DNA of 7,191 nt. Source: Gammaproteobacteria bacterium (lineage in GTDB: Bacteria; Pseudomonadota; Gammaproteobacteria; UWMA-0217). The stretch is from positions 1-7,191 of the forward strand of contig DRPO01000360.1 of the NCBI GenBank assembly GCA_011330835.1, written 5' to 3'. Made by a program: the position numbers and the translations under genes. Position 1 is the first letter of the stretch. Each line of letters begins with the position of its first letter. The notes under the pieces are model-generated. The model was not told where the DNA came from. It made no database searches and was given only the letters and a program-made list of their open reading frames with translations. This document shows, in pieces, positions 1-5,728 of the stretch.

Positions 1-434
1 AGACACCAGACCCAGGAACCGACCACCAGCAACGTCGCGCCGATATAGAAAACCGGGTGGGCTTTCAGCGGGGGGTAAAATGTATACATCACCGACGCGT
101 GGCCAGTAAACAGCATCACCGCCGCCGCGACCGTACCCCCCAGGCTGATCAAAAAAGCCAGCCAGCCCAGTCCCTCGCCGCCCCACAGCGGAATCTTCAG
201 GGAACTGCGGGCAATCCAGTAGCCAAAGCCCATGATGAAAAACGTCGTCAGCACAAACCCCATGATGACGCCATGACTGGAGACCGAACGGAAATACCAT
301 TCCGGAACCTGGAGGGCCGGAAACAGCCCGCTCCGTTCGACGACCTGAAACAACCCCATGGCCGCGGCCAGGGAAAACGTGATGAAGGCGATCCAGATAT
401 TCGCCAGTGGCAGTCTGCCTGCGTGAGCATCCAT
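1..434 (-). CDS. cbaA: ba3-type cytochrome c oxidase subunit I, N-terminal part (cut by window edge)
   Basis: This is the catalytic subunit of a B-family heme-copper oxygen reductase, an inner-membrane enzyme that reduces O2 to water and pumps protons. Reading the minus strand from ATG at 434 gives 144 complete residues before the window ends; the rest of the gene lies to the left. Hydrophobic helices lie at about residues 12-33, 51-76, 88-108 and from 125 on. His54, in the motif SVSSHGVIMGF of helix II, fits the conserved low-spin heme ligand. The segment VMYTFYPPLKAHPVFYIGA (about 115-133) is a hallmark of ba3/B-type subunit I and differs from A-type and cbb3 enzymes. The start lies three bases after the subunit II stop, so translation is probably coupled. 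Catalytic residues of later helices (CuB ligands, K-channel) are outside the window. The family call is firm; the exact heme types cannot be told. Confidence 0.93.
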   Translation of the reverse strand, partial: MDAHAGRLPLANIWIAFITFSLAAAMGLFQVVERSGLFPALQVPEWYFRSVSSHGVIMGFVLTTFFIMGFGYWIARSSLKIPLWGGEGLGWLAFLISLGGTVAAAVMLFTGHASVMYTFYPPLKAHPVFYIGATLLVVGSWVWC

Positions 435-437
435 GAC

Positions 438-941
438 CTATTCCCCTCCGGGTTTGAATTCGTCTTTCGGCACGACGATCAGGCGAGACCACATGTAGTC
501 ATGGCCCAACCCGCAATACTCGTTACAGAACATGGGGAATGTTCCCGGCCTGGGGAAGGTCGTCGTCAATTCCGACACATAGCCGGGAACCACCATGGTG
601 TTCATGTTCGTACCGGCGGTGTGGACGCCGTGCAAGACATCGGCGCTGGCGATCCGGAACTTGATCGGCGTATTCGCGGGCACCTTCATGTCCTGCGGAT
701 AGAAACCGTAACGCATGGCCACCATCGTCGCGACCAGGGAACCATCGTCGGCGACTTTCAGCCCCAGATTGTCTTCGCCGAACTCCTCGGTCAGGTGGAG
801 TCCCACCGAATCGATCGTCTCCACGTTGCTCGGCGGCTGGATGTTCTGCTTGATCGCAAAGGCGCTCAGGATCGCGATCATCAGAAACGCCATCAGAAAC
901 GAGAGAATCACCCATTTCCGTTCAGTCGCATCTACATGCAT
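438..941 (-). CDS. cbaB: ba3-type cytochrome c oxidase subunit II (CuA domain)
   Basis: This protein of 167 aa accepts electrons from cytochrome c through a binuclear CuA centre and passes them to subunit I. One N-terminal membrane helix (about residues 10-30) anchors a periplasmic cupredoxin domain. The CuA ligand set is complete: His104 (DVLHG), Cys139, Glu141, Cys143 (FCNEYC), His147 and Met150 (GLGHDYM). A single helix and a short length, against two helices in A-type subunit II, are typical of the ba3 family. The ATG at 941 is preceded by CGGAG seven bases upstream (949-953, minus strand), which follows the cbaD stop directly. It is the middle gene of cbaD-cbaB-cbaA, with 12-bp and 3-bp gaps. 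No c-type heme motif (CxxCH) is fused to it, unlike some caa3 enzymes. Confidence 0.95.
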   Translation of the reverse strand: MHVDATERKWVILSFLMAFLMIAILSAFAIKQNIQPPSNVETIDSVGLHLTEEFGEDNLGLKVADDGSLVATMVAMRYGFYPQDMKVPANTPIKFRIASADVLHGVHTAGTNMNTMVVPGYVSELTTTFPRPGTFPMFCNEYCGLGHDYMWSRLIVVPKDEFKPGGE

Positions 942-953
942 ATCGCCACTCCG

Positions 954-1106
954 TCAGTGAACCGGCCCATGAGACAGGAAGAACCCATAGAACATGTACA
1001 GCCAGCCCAGCCCCATGATCACGGCGTAGACCAGCAACACGGCGAAGGTTCCCCTGGGAGCCTCGGCAATCGCCTTTTCTTGCTCTTTCCGACTCATTTC
1101 CACCAT
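954..1106 (-). CDS. cbaD: ba3-type cytochrome c oxidase subunit IIa (CbaD-like small membrane protein)
   Basis: This small gene encodes 50 aa. The protein has a polar, charged N-terminus (MVEMSRKEQEKAIAEAP), one hydrophobic helix at about residues 20-44 rich in aromatic residues (GWLYMFYGFFL) and a short tail ending HGPVH. In the structurally known Thermus ba3 oxidase, subunit IIa is a single helix that takes the place of the second helix missing from subunit II. Length, topology and position directly upstream of a one-helix subunit II all fit that family. The ATG at 1106 is favoured over the internal ATG at 1097 because a strong GGAGGA lies six bases upstream of 1106. The stop is 12 bp before cbaB. 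It is the first gene of the oxidase operon. The call rests on topology and context, since so short a protein carries little sequence signal. Confidence 0.85.
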   Translation of the reverse strand: MVEMSRKEQEKAIAEAPRGTFAVLLVYAVIMGLGWLYMFYGFFLSHGPVH

Positions 1107-1112
1107 TTTCGA

Positions 1113-1118
1113 TCCTCC
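1113..1118 (-). promoter_or_regulatory. ribosome binding site of cbaD
   Basis: GGAGGA on the minus strand lies six bases before the ATG at 1106. It is the strongest Shine-Dalgarno match in the oxidase operon and fixes the start of this very short gene. Confidence 0.8.
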
Positions 1119-1155
1119 ATAAACCAACTACGGCTAGTCTTACCCCGAGTTCGGC

Positions 1156-1161
1156 ATTCTC
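1156..1161 (-). promoter_or_regulatory. candidate -10 box of the oxidase operon promoter
   Basis: GAGAAT on the minus strand matches four of six positions of TATAAT. It would place transcription start near 1149-1150, about 45 bases before cbaD. There is no convincing -35 box at the right spacing, but the inverted repeat at 1184-1199 is then centred about 42 bases upstream of the start, the position used by class II Crp/Fnr activators. This is inference from spacing; no transcript data are available. Confidence 0.4.
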
Positions 1162-1183
1162 ACACTGCAAAAAAGTAGCAAAC

Positions 1184-1199
1184 CTTAACAAATGTTAAG
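1184..1199. promoter_or_regulatory. perfect inverted repeat, candidate Crp/Fnr-type operator
   Basis: CTTAACA-AA-TGTTAAG is a perfect 7-bp dyad with a 2-bp spacer. Read as TTAAC-N4-GTTAA it has the 14-bp geometry of an FNR box (TTGAT-N4-ATCAA) but a different half-site. It lies between the oxidase operon and a divergent Crp/Fnr gene, at about -42 relative to the candidate oxidase promoter. The likely ligand is the neighbouring regulator, which has a non-FNR recognition helix. Confidence 0.6.
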
Positions 1200-1225
1200 A
1201 TCACCAAAGTTACCGACAAACTACC

Positions 1226-1243
1226 ATAACCAACAACGGTTAT
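1226..1243. promoter_or_regulatory. inverted repeat in the divergent control region
   Basis: ATAACC-N6-GGTTAT forms a perfect 6-bp dyad with a 6-bp spacer. Its centre is 43 bp from the first dyad and about 45 bp upstream of the start site predicted for the regulator gene. Its half-sites resemble those of the first dyad only in the TTA core, so it may bind the same protein weakly or a different one. Confidence 0.4.
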
Positions 1244-1258
1244 CTGTCCAGTCCGCCA

Positions 1259-1280
1259 CTGCTCCTCTATACTGGAGCAG
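1259..1280. promoter_or_regulatory. perfect 7-bp inverted repeat straddling a candidate -10 box
   Basis: CTGCTCC-N8-GGAGCAG is a perfect dyad, and TATACT (1268-1273), a five-of-six match to a -10 box reading toward the regulator gene, occupies its spacer. A protein bound here would block that promoter, so an operator for a repressor or for autoregulation is a reasonable reading. The -35 region (TGTCCA at 1245-1250, 17-bp spacing) is poor. The dyad would sit at or before the transcription start, so an RNA hairpin is less likely. Confidence 0.45.
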
Positions 1281-1337
1281 AACAAGGGGCCAGGGTTCCT
1301 GCCAAACGTCACTGGATCAGTCGCCTAAGGGGTACAC

Positions 1338-2069
1338 ATGAAGCACACGGCAAAACTGCCCAAAGAACTCCAACTGTCCTGCGCCGATTGCTCAACCCGC
1401 CGCCATGCCTGGTTCAAGCACTGCAACACGAAGGAACTGAACGACCTACAGGAACATCGGACCGCCCAGCACACCCTCAAGGCGGGCGACTACCTGTTCA
1501 TGGAAGGCGATACGCCCGGCGCCGCCTTCACGCTGCAGGAAGGCTGGGTCATCTGCTTCAAGTCCCTGTCCAACGGGCGTCGACAGATCCTTTCCGTCGC
1601 CTTTTCCGGCGACTACCTCGGGTACCAGTCCGACATGAGTCAGCCCATCGACTACTCCGCGATGGCGGTTTCCGATTGCCGAATCTGTTCGTTCAACGGA
1701 CCAAGCATCATGCATCTTCTGCAAAAGCAACCGTCCCTGATCCAGTCCCTGCTGGAAATCCAGCAACAACAGGCCATCGCCTGCCGCACCCGGCTCACCT
1801 ACGTCGGCCAGGCGCCCGCCAAGCAGAAGCTCGCCTATTTCCTCACCAACATCCTCGCCAAGCTCGAACAGCGCGGCGTCGACATCCGCGAGACCATCGA
1901 CTTCCCGCTGACCCACGAAGACGTCGCCGACGCCATCGGCATCACCTCGGTGCACATGTGTCGGGTCGCCATAGAACTTCGTCGCGCCGGCATCGTCGAC
2001 TGCCGGCACAACCATATCCGCGTGACTGATTTTCCGGCGCTCAAGGCATTGGCCCAATCGGTGTTCTGA
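1338..2069 (+). CDS. Crp/Fnr-family transcriptional regulator with atypical cysteine pattern
   Basis: This protein of 243 aa is a cytoplasmic DNA-binding regulator. The order is a Cys-bearing N-terminus, a cyclic-nucleotide-binding-type beta-roll at about residues 35-125 (LKAGDYLFMEGD, GRRQILSVAFSGDYLG), a long dimer helix at about 128-155, and a winged helix at about 185-235 (HTH LTHEDVADAIGITSVHMCR). Cysteines 15, 18 and 29, with Cys117 in the place of FNR Cys122, could ligate an Fe-S cluster. The spacing C-x2-C-x10-C is unlike E. coli FNR (C-x2-C-x5-C). The recognition helix reads VHMCR where FNR has VETISR, so it should not read a standard FNR box. The ATG at 1338 follows AAGGGG with five bases between. 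It is divergent from a ba3 oxidase operon across 231 bp with three dyads, so O2- or redox-linked control of that oxidase is the likely job. The family is firm; sensing of O2, NO or another signal is inferred. Confidence 0.9.
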   Translation: MKHTAKLPKELQLSCADCSTRRHAWFKHCNTKELNDLQEHRTAQHTLKAGDYLFMEGDTPGAAFTLQEGWVICFKSLSNGRRQILSVAFSGDYLGYQSDMSQPIDYSAMAVSDCRICSFNGPSIMHLLQKQPSLIQSLLEIQQQQAIACRTRLTYVGQAPAKQKLAYFLTNILAKLEQRGVDIRETIDFPLTHEDVADAIGITSVHMCRVAIELRRAGIVDCRHNHIRVTDFPALKALAQSVF

Positions 2070-2120
2070 GGCGATTCCCGCGAAACCCGAGCCCGCCCCC
2101 CTTTGCGATCGATTGCCCCG

Positions 2121-2163
2121 GTATGGGAGAAACATCACGCAGCGCATCATCCAAATCCCATAC
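2121..2163. repeat. inverted repeat between the regulator gene and the following gene pair
   Basis: GTATGGGA (2121-2128) and TCCCATAC (2156-2163) are perfect 8-bp complements with 27 bases between. There is no T-tract after the second arm, so it is not a standard intrinsic terminator. It could be a split operator or an RNA stem in the leader of the next operon. The remainder of 2070-2261 shows no gene and no convincing promoter. Confidence 0.4.
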
Positions 2164-2261
2164 ACTGAGCATAGCCATTCCCCCGGCGCGCTGTTGCCGA
2201 TGGCGTGGCGGTGGATCGCCTCTGAATCATCAGGAAAACAACAACGACTCTCGCGTCAGCC

Positions 2262-3755
2262 ATGTCGGAACCAACCATCGCGCTCATCGGGCTTGATCAC
2301 AAGGACATTGCCGCCATACGGGCCGCGCTGGAGCTGGCCAGCGGCATCGAGCTGTCCCGCTGGCGAATCGCGCCCGATGCGGAGAACGCGGATGTCATTA
2401 TCGCCGCCACGTCTTCGCGGCTTCCACCTCGCAACGAAGGAGATGTCAAACCCGTCCTGGCCCTCGTCGGGGACGGCGAAGGCCTTGAAGATGACGTTCC
2501 GCGGCTCGCCCGACCGGTCACTTACGCCGGCGTCGTTCAGTTGTTGAAAACCATTCAGGGTCGGCTGATCGATCCCGGCAAACCGGAACCTCCCGTTCAA
2601 ACCGAAGACAAATCCGCCAGCGCCCCCGACCCGACGCCGCCCGAGAACAACGAGACCTCTTCCCCGGGCGATGCCGCCGATTCGAGCGAAGCGCCCGATA
2701 CCGAGGATTTCACCGCCGTCGAACTCGAGCCGGAAATCGCCACCGCCGCGATCAACGCCGACGATTTTTCGGAAATCGATCTGACCGACGCGGGACGCAC
2801 GGATTCGATCGAAGAGGACGCGCCCACCGTTTCGGATGCCGCCGCCGAGACCGGCGACGACGCCGCGGAGCCTCTCGAAGGCGTGGATCTCGCCAGCACC
2901 GAAACCGCCGTCTCCCTGCTCGACGATATTGGCGAGGCATTCGACGACATCACCACCCCGACGCTGGACACCAGCAACCCGGAAGCGCCAACCACCTCGC
3001 AACCGCGCATCTCCATCGCGGAACTCGTCGCGCCCGCGGGCGCGAACCGCTCCGGAGCCGAGACGAGCGCGGGAAACGCCGCCTCCCCCGCGCTGAATCT
3101 GGACGACATCATTCGGCCCGCCCGACGCTTCTACCCGCAGATGCGTTTTCTGGGCCTGTTGCGAAATCTCATCGCCAGCGGCGAAGCCTGCCGGATTTCT
3201 CACCCGTATTACCCTCCCGTGGATCTCCACCCCCAGGGCGAGTGGTTCTCCTTCAAGGGCGATCTCGAACTGGCGGAGGGCCTGTTCCGCGCGCCCAGTC
3301 ACGAACTCTCGACCCGACCCCTGGGCCACGACCGGCTGCCGCCGCCGGACGATGATCCCTACGCGCGCCCGCTGTGGGCGCTCAGCTACACGGCGACCCT
3401 GTATGGCTCGGAAGGCCGTCTGCTGGACAGCGCCGACGCCCACGCCCGCCTCAAACTGCGCAAGATGCCGGATACCCGCGTTATCCCCTGGTCCGGCGAT
3501 TACCAGCGCATCGCCACCTATTTGCAAGACTATGCCGCCAACCTGAGTCAGATCACCACGGTAACCCAGATCAACATCAGGACCGTCATCGACTTTACCA
3601 ACGCCTGCCGGGAAATCGGCCTGATCGAGGTGCTCGACACCCGGCCGCCAGGCGACCAGCGCCAGGAGCCTCAACCCGACGACAATCCGCCACGCGGCTG
3701 GATGAAGCGCATCCGATCAACCCTCAACCGGCTGGTGGTGAAAAATGCAGGCTGA
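2262..3755 (+). CDS. conserved protein of unknown function: receiver-like N-terminus, acidic linker, C-terminal winged-helix-like domain
   Basis: I do not recognise a named family for this 497-aa protein. Residues 4-100 look like a degenerate response-regulator receiver: strands TIALIGLD, ADVIIAAT and PVLALVG, then ARPVTYAGVVQLL in the place of the usual K-P segment. The phospho-acceptor Asp at the end of strand 3 is missing (AAT). Residues 108-278 are an acidic, Pro/Ala/Ser/Thr-rich, probably disordered linker. Residues 279-458 form a compact domain starting NLDDIIRPARRFYPQMRF, with aromatic-rich segments and an end (VTQINIRTVIDFTNACREI) like a winged helix. The tail is basic (RGWMKRIRSTLNRLVVK). 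No signal peptide or membrane helix is seen. The ATG at 2262 has a weak ribosome site, but an in-frame TGA at 2223-2225 leaves no better start. Its end overlaps the next gene by 11 bp, so the two products probably work together. An adaptor role is only a guess. Confidence 0.85.
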   Translation: MSEPTIALIGLDHKDIAAIRAALELASGIELSRWRIAPDAENADVIIAATSSRLPPRNEGDVKPVLALVGDGEGLEDDVPRLARPVTYAGVVQLLKTIQGRLIDPGKPEPPVQTEDKSASAPDPTPPENNETSSPGDAADSSEAPDTEDFTAVELEPEIATAAINADDFSEIDLTDAGRTDSIEEDAPTVSDAAAETGDDAAEPLEGVDLASTETAVSLLDDIGEAFDDITTPTLDTSNPEAPTTSQPRISIAELVAPAGANRSGAETSAGNAASPALNLDDIIRPARRFYPQMRFLGLLRNLIASGEACRISHPYYPPVDLHPQGEWFSFKGDLELAEGLFRAPSHELSTRPLGHDRLPPPDDDPYARPLWALSYTATLYGSEGRLLDSADAHARLKLRKMPDTRVIPWSGDYQRIATYLQDYAANLSQITTVTQINIRTVIDFTNACREIGLIEVLDTRPPGDQRQEPQPDDNPPRGWMKRIRSTLNRLVVKNAG

Positions 3756-5184
3756 CTCCCCCGAGCAGGCCAGCGGAAAAGACACCCTGGACGAACTTGT
3801 CTTCGATCCGGGAGAACCCACCCGGACCGAAACGCCCGCCTACCCCATCGAACCCGGATTGCTCCCCCGCTCCCGGGCGCTGCTGCCAGAGGCCGACGAT
3901 CCCCGGCTGACCGAACGGCTCGGCGGCTACCTGGAAAGCCGAATCGCCCGCAATCCCCGGGACCTGCTCAGCCACGTCCAGCGCATCCTGCTACACCATG
4001 AAAAAGGCGAGCCCGACGCCTGTTTCGCCGCGCTGGCGGACCTCTTCGTCGCGCTCGGCGCCAGCGGACGCGAGCTGCGTGAAAACCTGCTGCGTCAAAC
4101 CGCCGATCTGCTGACCGGCGAACAGGTCAGACTGCTCCAGCGACACCTGGACGTCCCCTTGACGCCCGACCTCCCCTTGCCGGGAATCGGCGCATCGTCG
4201 CTCACCCACGGCGTCTCCGGCTCAACCGGCGTCATCGCCAGCGTTCACTCGCTGGATGACAACCCCGACCTGCTCCACGCCGCCTACCAAAGCCTCGAGG
4301 CCGGCGACGAAGAGCGGGCCCGCCGCTATCTGGAACAGGCGCTCGACCAGGATCCCGGAGACGCCACGGTGGTCATGGAATTGCTTGCCCTCTACCAGCG
4401 CAACCATCTGCGCGACGCCTTCTTCAGCGCGCAGACCCGCTTTTCCAGCCGCAAACTGGCGTTGCCCGAACTGTGGGAAAAACTGGAGCGCCATTTCCAC
4501 GCCGCCCCCGAAATCTCAGCGAAACCCAAGCCACAGACGTCCCAGGAGACTAAAGTGACGGACTATCAGCTGCTCGAACAATACTACGTGCTCCCCACCC
4601 CCGCCGGCGCCTTCTACGCCGTCTCCAGCTCCGAGCCGGATCCGATGCGAAAACTGCTGCTGGCCCTGATGCAAGACCGCGTCACTCCCAAGTTCAAACT
4701 CGACACGCTGAGCGCCAGGCTCGATATCGAAAAGCCCGCATTGCTCGACCTGCTGCGCCAGGCCCAAACGCTCGCCTGGATTCAGGGCTTCGAAACCCCG
4801 CGCGAAACGCCCGCCTCCCGCATCGGCCCCCGTCTTGAAACCCTGCTAGCCCCCCTTTCCGCGATCCACAAGGGACTGCTGGTCGACTGGAACGGCTTCG
4901 CCTTCGCCCGCCACGGCATCGACGACGAAACCGCCGCCACCCTCTCGGCTCTTGCCGCCGACATCGCCGCTGTCGAGAACCGCCACGCCGCCCGCCTCAA
5001 GAAATACCTTGGCGTCGCCTCCCAGGGCTGGGCCGCCGTCGACGCCTACGGCGCCAGCCGCATCGGCGCCTGGCCGTTGTTCGTGGGCGACCAGCGGTTT
5101 CTGCTGGTCCTGCAAGGCGAACCCCGCCTCAACCTGGAGCAATTCGTGGAACTGACCTGGATACTGGTGAACCGGTATGGGTAG
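3745..5184 (+). CDS. unknown protein with TPR-like helices, winged-helix-like segment and C-terminal Roadblock/LC7-like domain
   Basis: This 479-aa cytoplasmic protein has no signal peptide or membrane helix. The N-terminal 50 residues are polar. Residues 52-135 are helical. Residues 172-250 read like TPR helices (AAYQSLEAGDEERARRYLEQ, then ALDQDPGDATVVMELLALYQ). Residues 273-350 look like a winged helix (LDTLSARLDIEKPALLDLL). Residues 362-478 resemble a Roadblock/LC7 fold: a strand LLVDWNGFAFARHG, a helix at about 393-418, then strands WAAVDAYGASRIGAWPLFV and QRFLLVLQG and a last helix. Roadblock proteins usually dimerise and often regulate small Ras-like GTPases such as MglA, but no GTPase gene is visible here. 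The ATG overlaps the end of the previous gene by 11 bp, which points to coupled translation and a joint role. The Roadblock assignment is by eye and moderate; the function is unknown. Confidence 0.85.
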   Translation: MQADSPEQASGKDTLDELVFDPGEPTRTETPAYPIEPGLLPRSRALLPEADDPRLTERLGGYLESRIARNPRDLLSHVQRILLHHEKGEPDACFAALADLFVALGASGRELRENLLRQTADLLTGEQVRLLQRHLDVPLTPDLPLPGIGASSLTHGVSGSTGVIASVHSLDDNPDLLHAAYQSLEAGDEERARRYLEQALDQDPGDATVVMELLALYQRNHLRDAFFSAQTRFSSRKLALPELWEKLERHFHAAPEISAKPKPQTSQETKVTDYQLLEQYYVLPTPAGAFYAVSSSEPDPMRKLLLALMQDRVTPKFKLDTLSARLDIEKPALLDLLRQAQTLAWIQGFETPRETPASRIGPRLETLLAPLSAIHKGLLVDWNGFAFARHGIDDETAATLSALAADIAAVENRHAARLKKYLGVASQGWAAVDAYGASRIGAWPLFVGDQRFLLVLQGEPRLNLEQFVELTWILVNRYG

Positions 5185-5207
5185 GAAGTAAGCAGCGAAG
5201 GTGGATT

Positions 5208-5256
5208 GCGGATTTCTCGCGGGATCCCCAGTTCCCGGCGGGGCTATTCCGCTTTT
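5208..5256 (+). terminator. weak candidate terminator after the Roadblock-protein gene
   Basis: GCGGA (5208-5212) can pair with TCCGC (5248-5252), followed at once by TTTT (5253-5256). The long loop can form further GC-rich pairs. It lies between two convergent genes, where a terminator is expected, and overlaps the stop codon of the opposing gene. The outer stem is only five pairs and the T-tract only four, so it may be fortuitous. Confidence 0.3.
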
Positions 5257-5728
5257 ACCGGGCCGCCAAAGACTGGATCAGCCCGTCTTCAATCTCGAAC
5301 TGCTCGGCCAGCGACAGGCCAATGCGCTCGATGTCCTGGCACAATGCCCGCAGGTCGGCGCTGTGGCCGTTGGTCCGGTAGCGCTCGACAAACTCAAGAT
5401 ACTGCTCCGTCAGTTCCCGCAGCCTTTTGACCGCCGCCAGCAGCGCGTCGGAATCCCCCATTGGATCCCGCCGCCGCTGCAGCAGTGAATCCACGAGCCC
5501 GAACTGGCTCAACGCGGAATAATCCGTCAAACGCTGGCCAAAATCGCGCAAAACCTCTCCGAGCCGCGACAGTTCGTCAAAGTCCAGCGCCAGCATTTCG
5601 CAATAGCTGACCAGCAGGTTTTCTCGTTCAACAGGCAGATCGTCGACTACCTTTTCCGTGGGTGGAGTGGCTACGGTCACGTCGGTTCTATTGGCGCCTC
5701 GGCGCTTGTCGGGTGGTAGATGGCCCAT
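5255..5728 (-). CDS. rsd: Rsd/AlgQ-family anti-sigma70 regulator
   Basis: The product has 157 aa, against 158 for E. coli Rsd. In E. coli, Rsd binds region 4 of sigma70 in stationary phase and shifts RNA polymerase toward alternative sigma factors; AlgQ is the Pseudomonas relative. The protein is all-helical. The stretch KVVDDLPVERENLLVSYCEM (26-45) lines up with the Rsd segment KLVDRWLHVRKHLLVAYYNL. FGQRLTDYSALSQFGLVDSL (63-82) matches Rsd FCQSLVDYLSAGHFSIYERI, and SLAEQFEIEDGLI (138-150) matches EALEARFVLEDKLI. The first 25 residues are polar and family-unlike. The conserved RWL after helix 1 is replaced by DLP. The ATG at 5728 has GAGG four bases upstream. The gene converges on the Roadblock-protein gene (70 bp apart) and diverges from the DUF937 cluster. 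Recognition is by remembered sequences, so fold and family are likely but sigma70 binding is untested. Confidence 0.78.
   Translation of the reverse strand: MGHLPPDKRRGANRTDVTVATPPTEKVVDDLPVERENLLVSYCEMLALDFDELSRLGEVLRDFGQRLTDYSALSQFGLVDSLLQRRRDPMGDSDALLAAVKRLRELTEQYLEFVERYRTNGHSADLRALCQDIERIGLSLAEQFEIEDGLIQSLAAR

Noticed and set aside
57..1178. Long plus-strand open frame of 373 codons over the oxidase genes
   Set aside because: It is rich in His, Arg and Gln with no domain pattern, and lies antisense to three genes with clear oxidase motifs.
2070..2120. Terminator directly after the Crp/Fnr gene
   Set aside because: The region is C-rich with no stem followed by a T-tract; nothing there supports an intrinsic terminator.
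1446..2165. Minus-strand open frame of 239 codons opposite the Crp/Fnr gene
   Set aside because: The plus strand encodes a full Crp/Fnr domain set; the antisense frame shows no family features.
2113..2547. Plus-strand open frame of 144 codons starting before the receiver-like gene
   Set aside because: It runs out of frame into a well-supported gene, has no ribosome site, and is of Ser/Arg/Pro-rich shadow composition.
2256..3674. Minus-strand open frame of 472 codons opposite the receiver-like gene
   Set aside because: Its Gly/Arg/Val-rich composition is the usual antisense shadow of a GC-rich gene, and the plus-strand frame has an 11-bp coupled overlap with the next gene.
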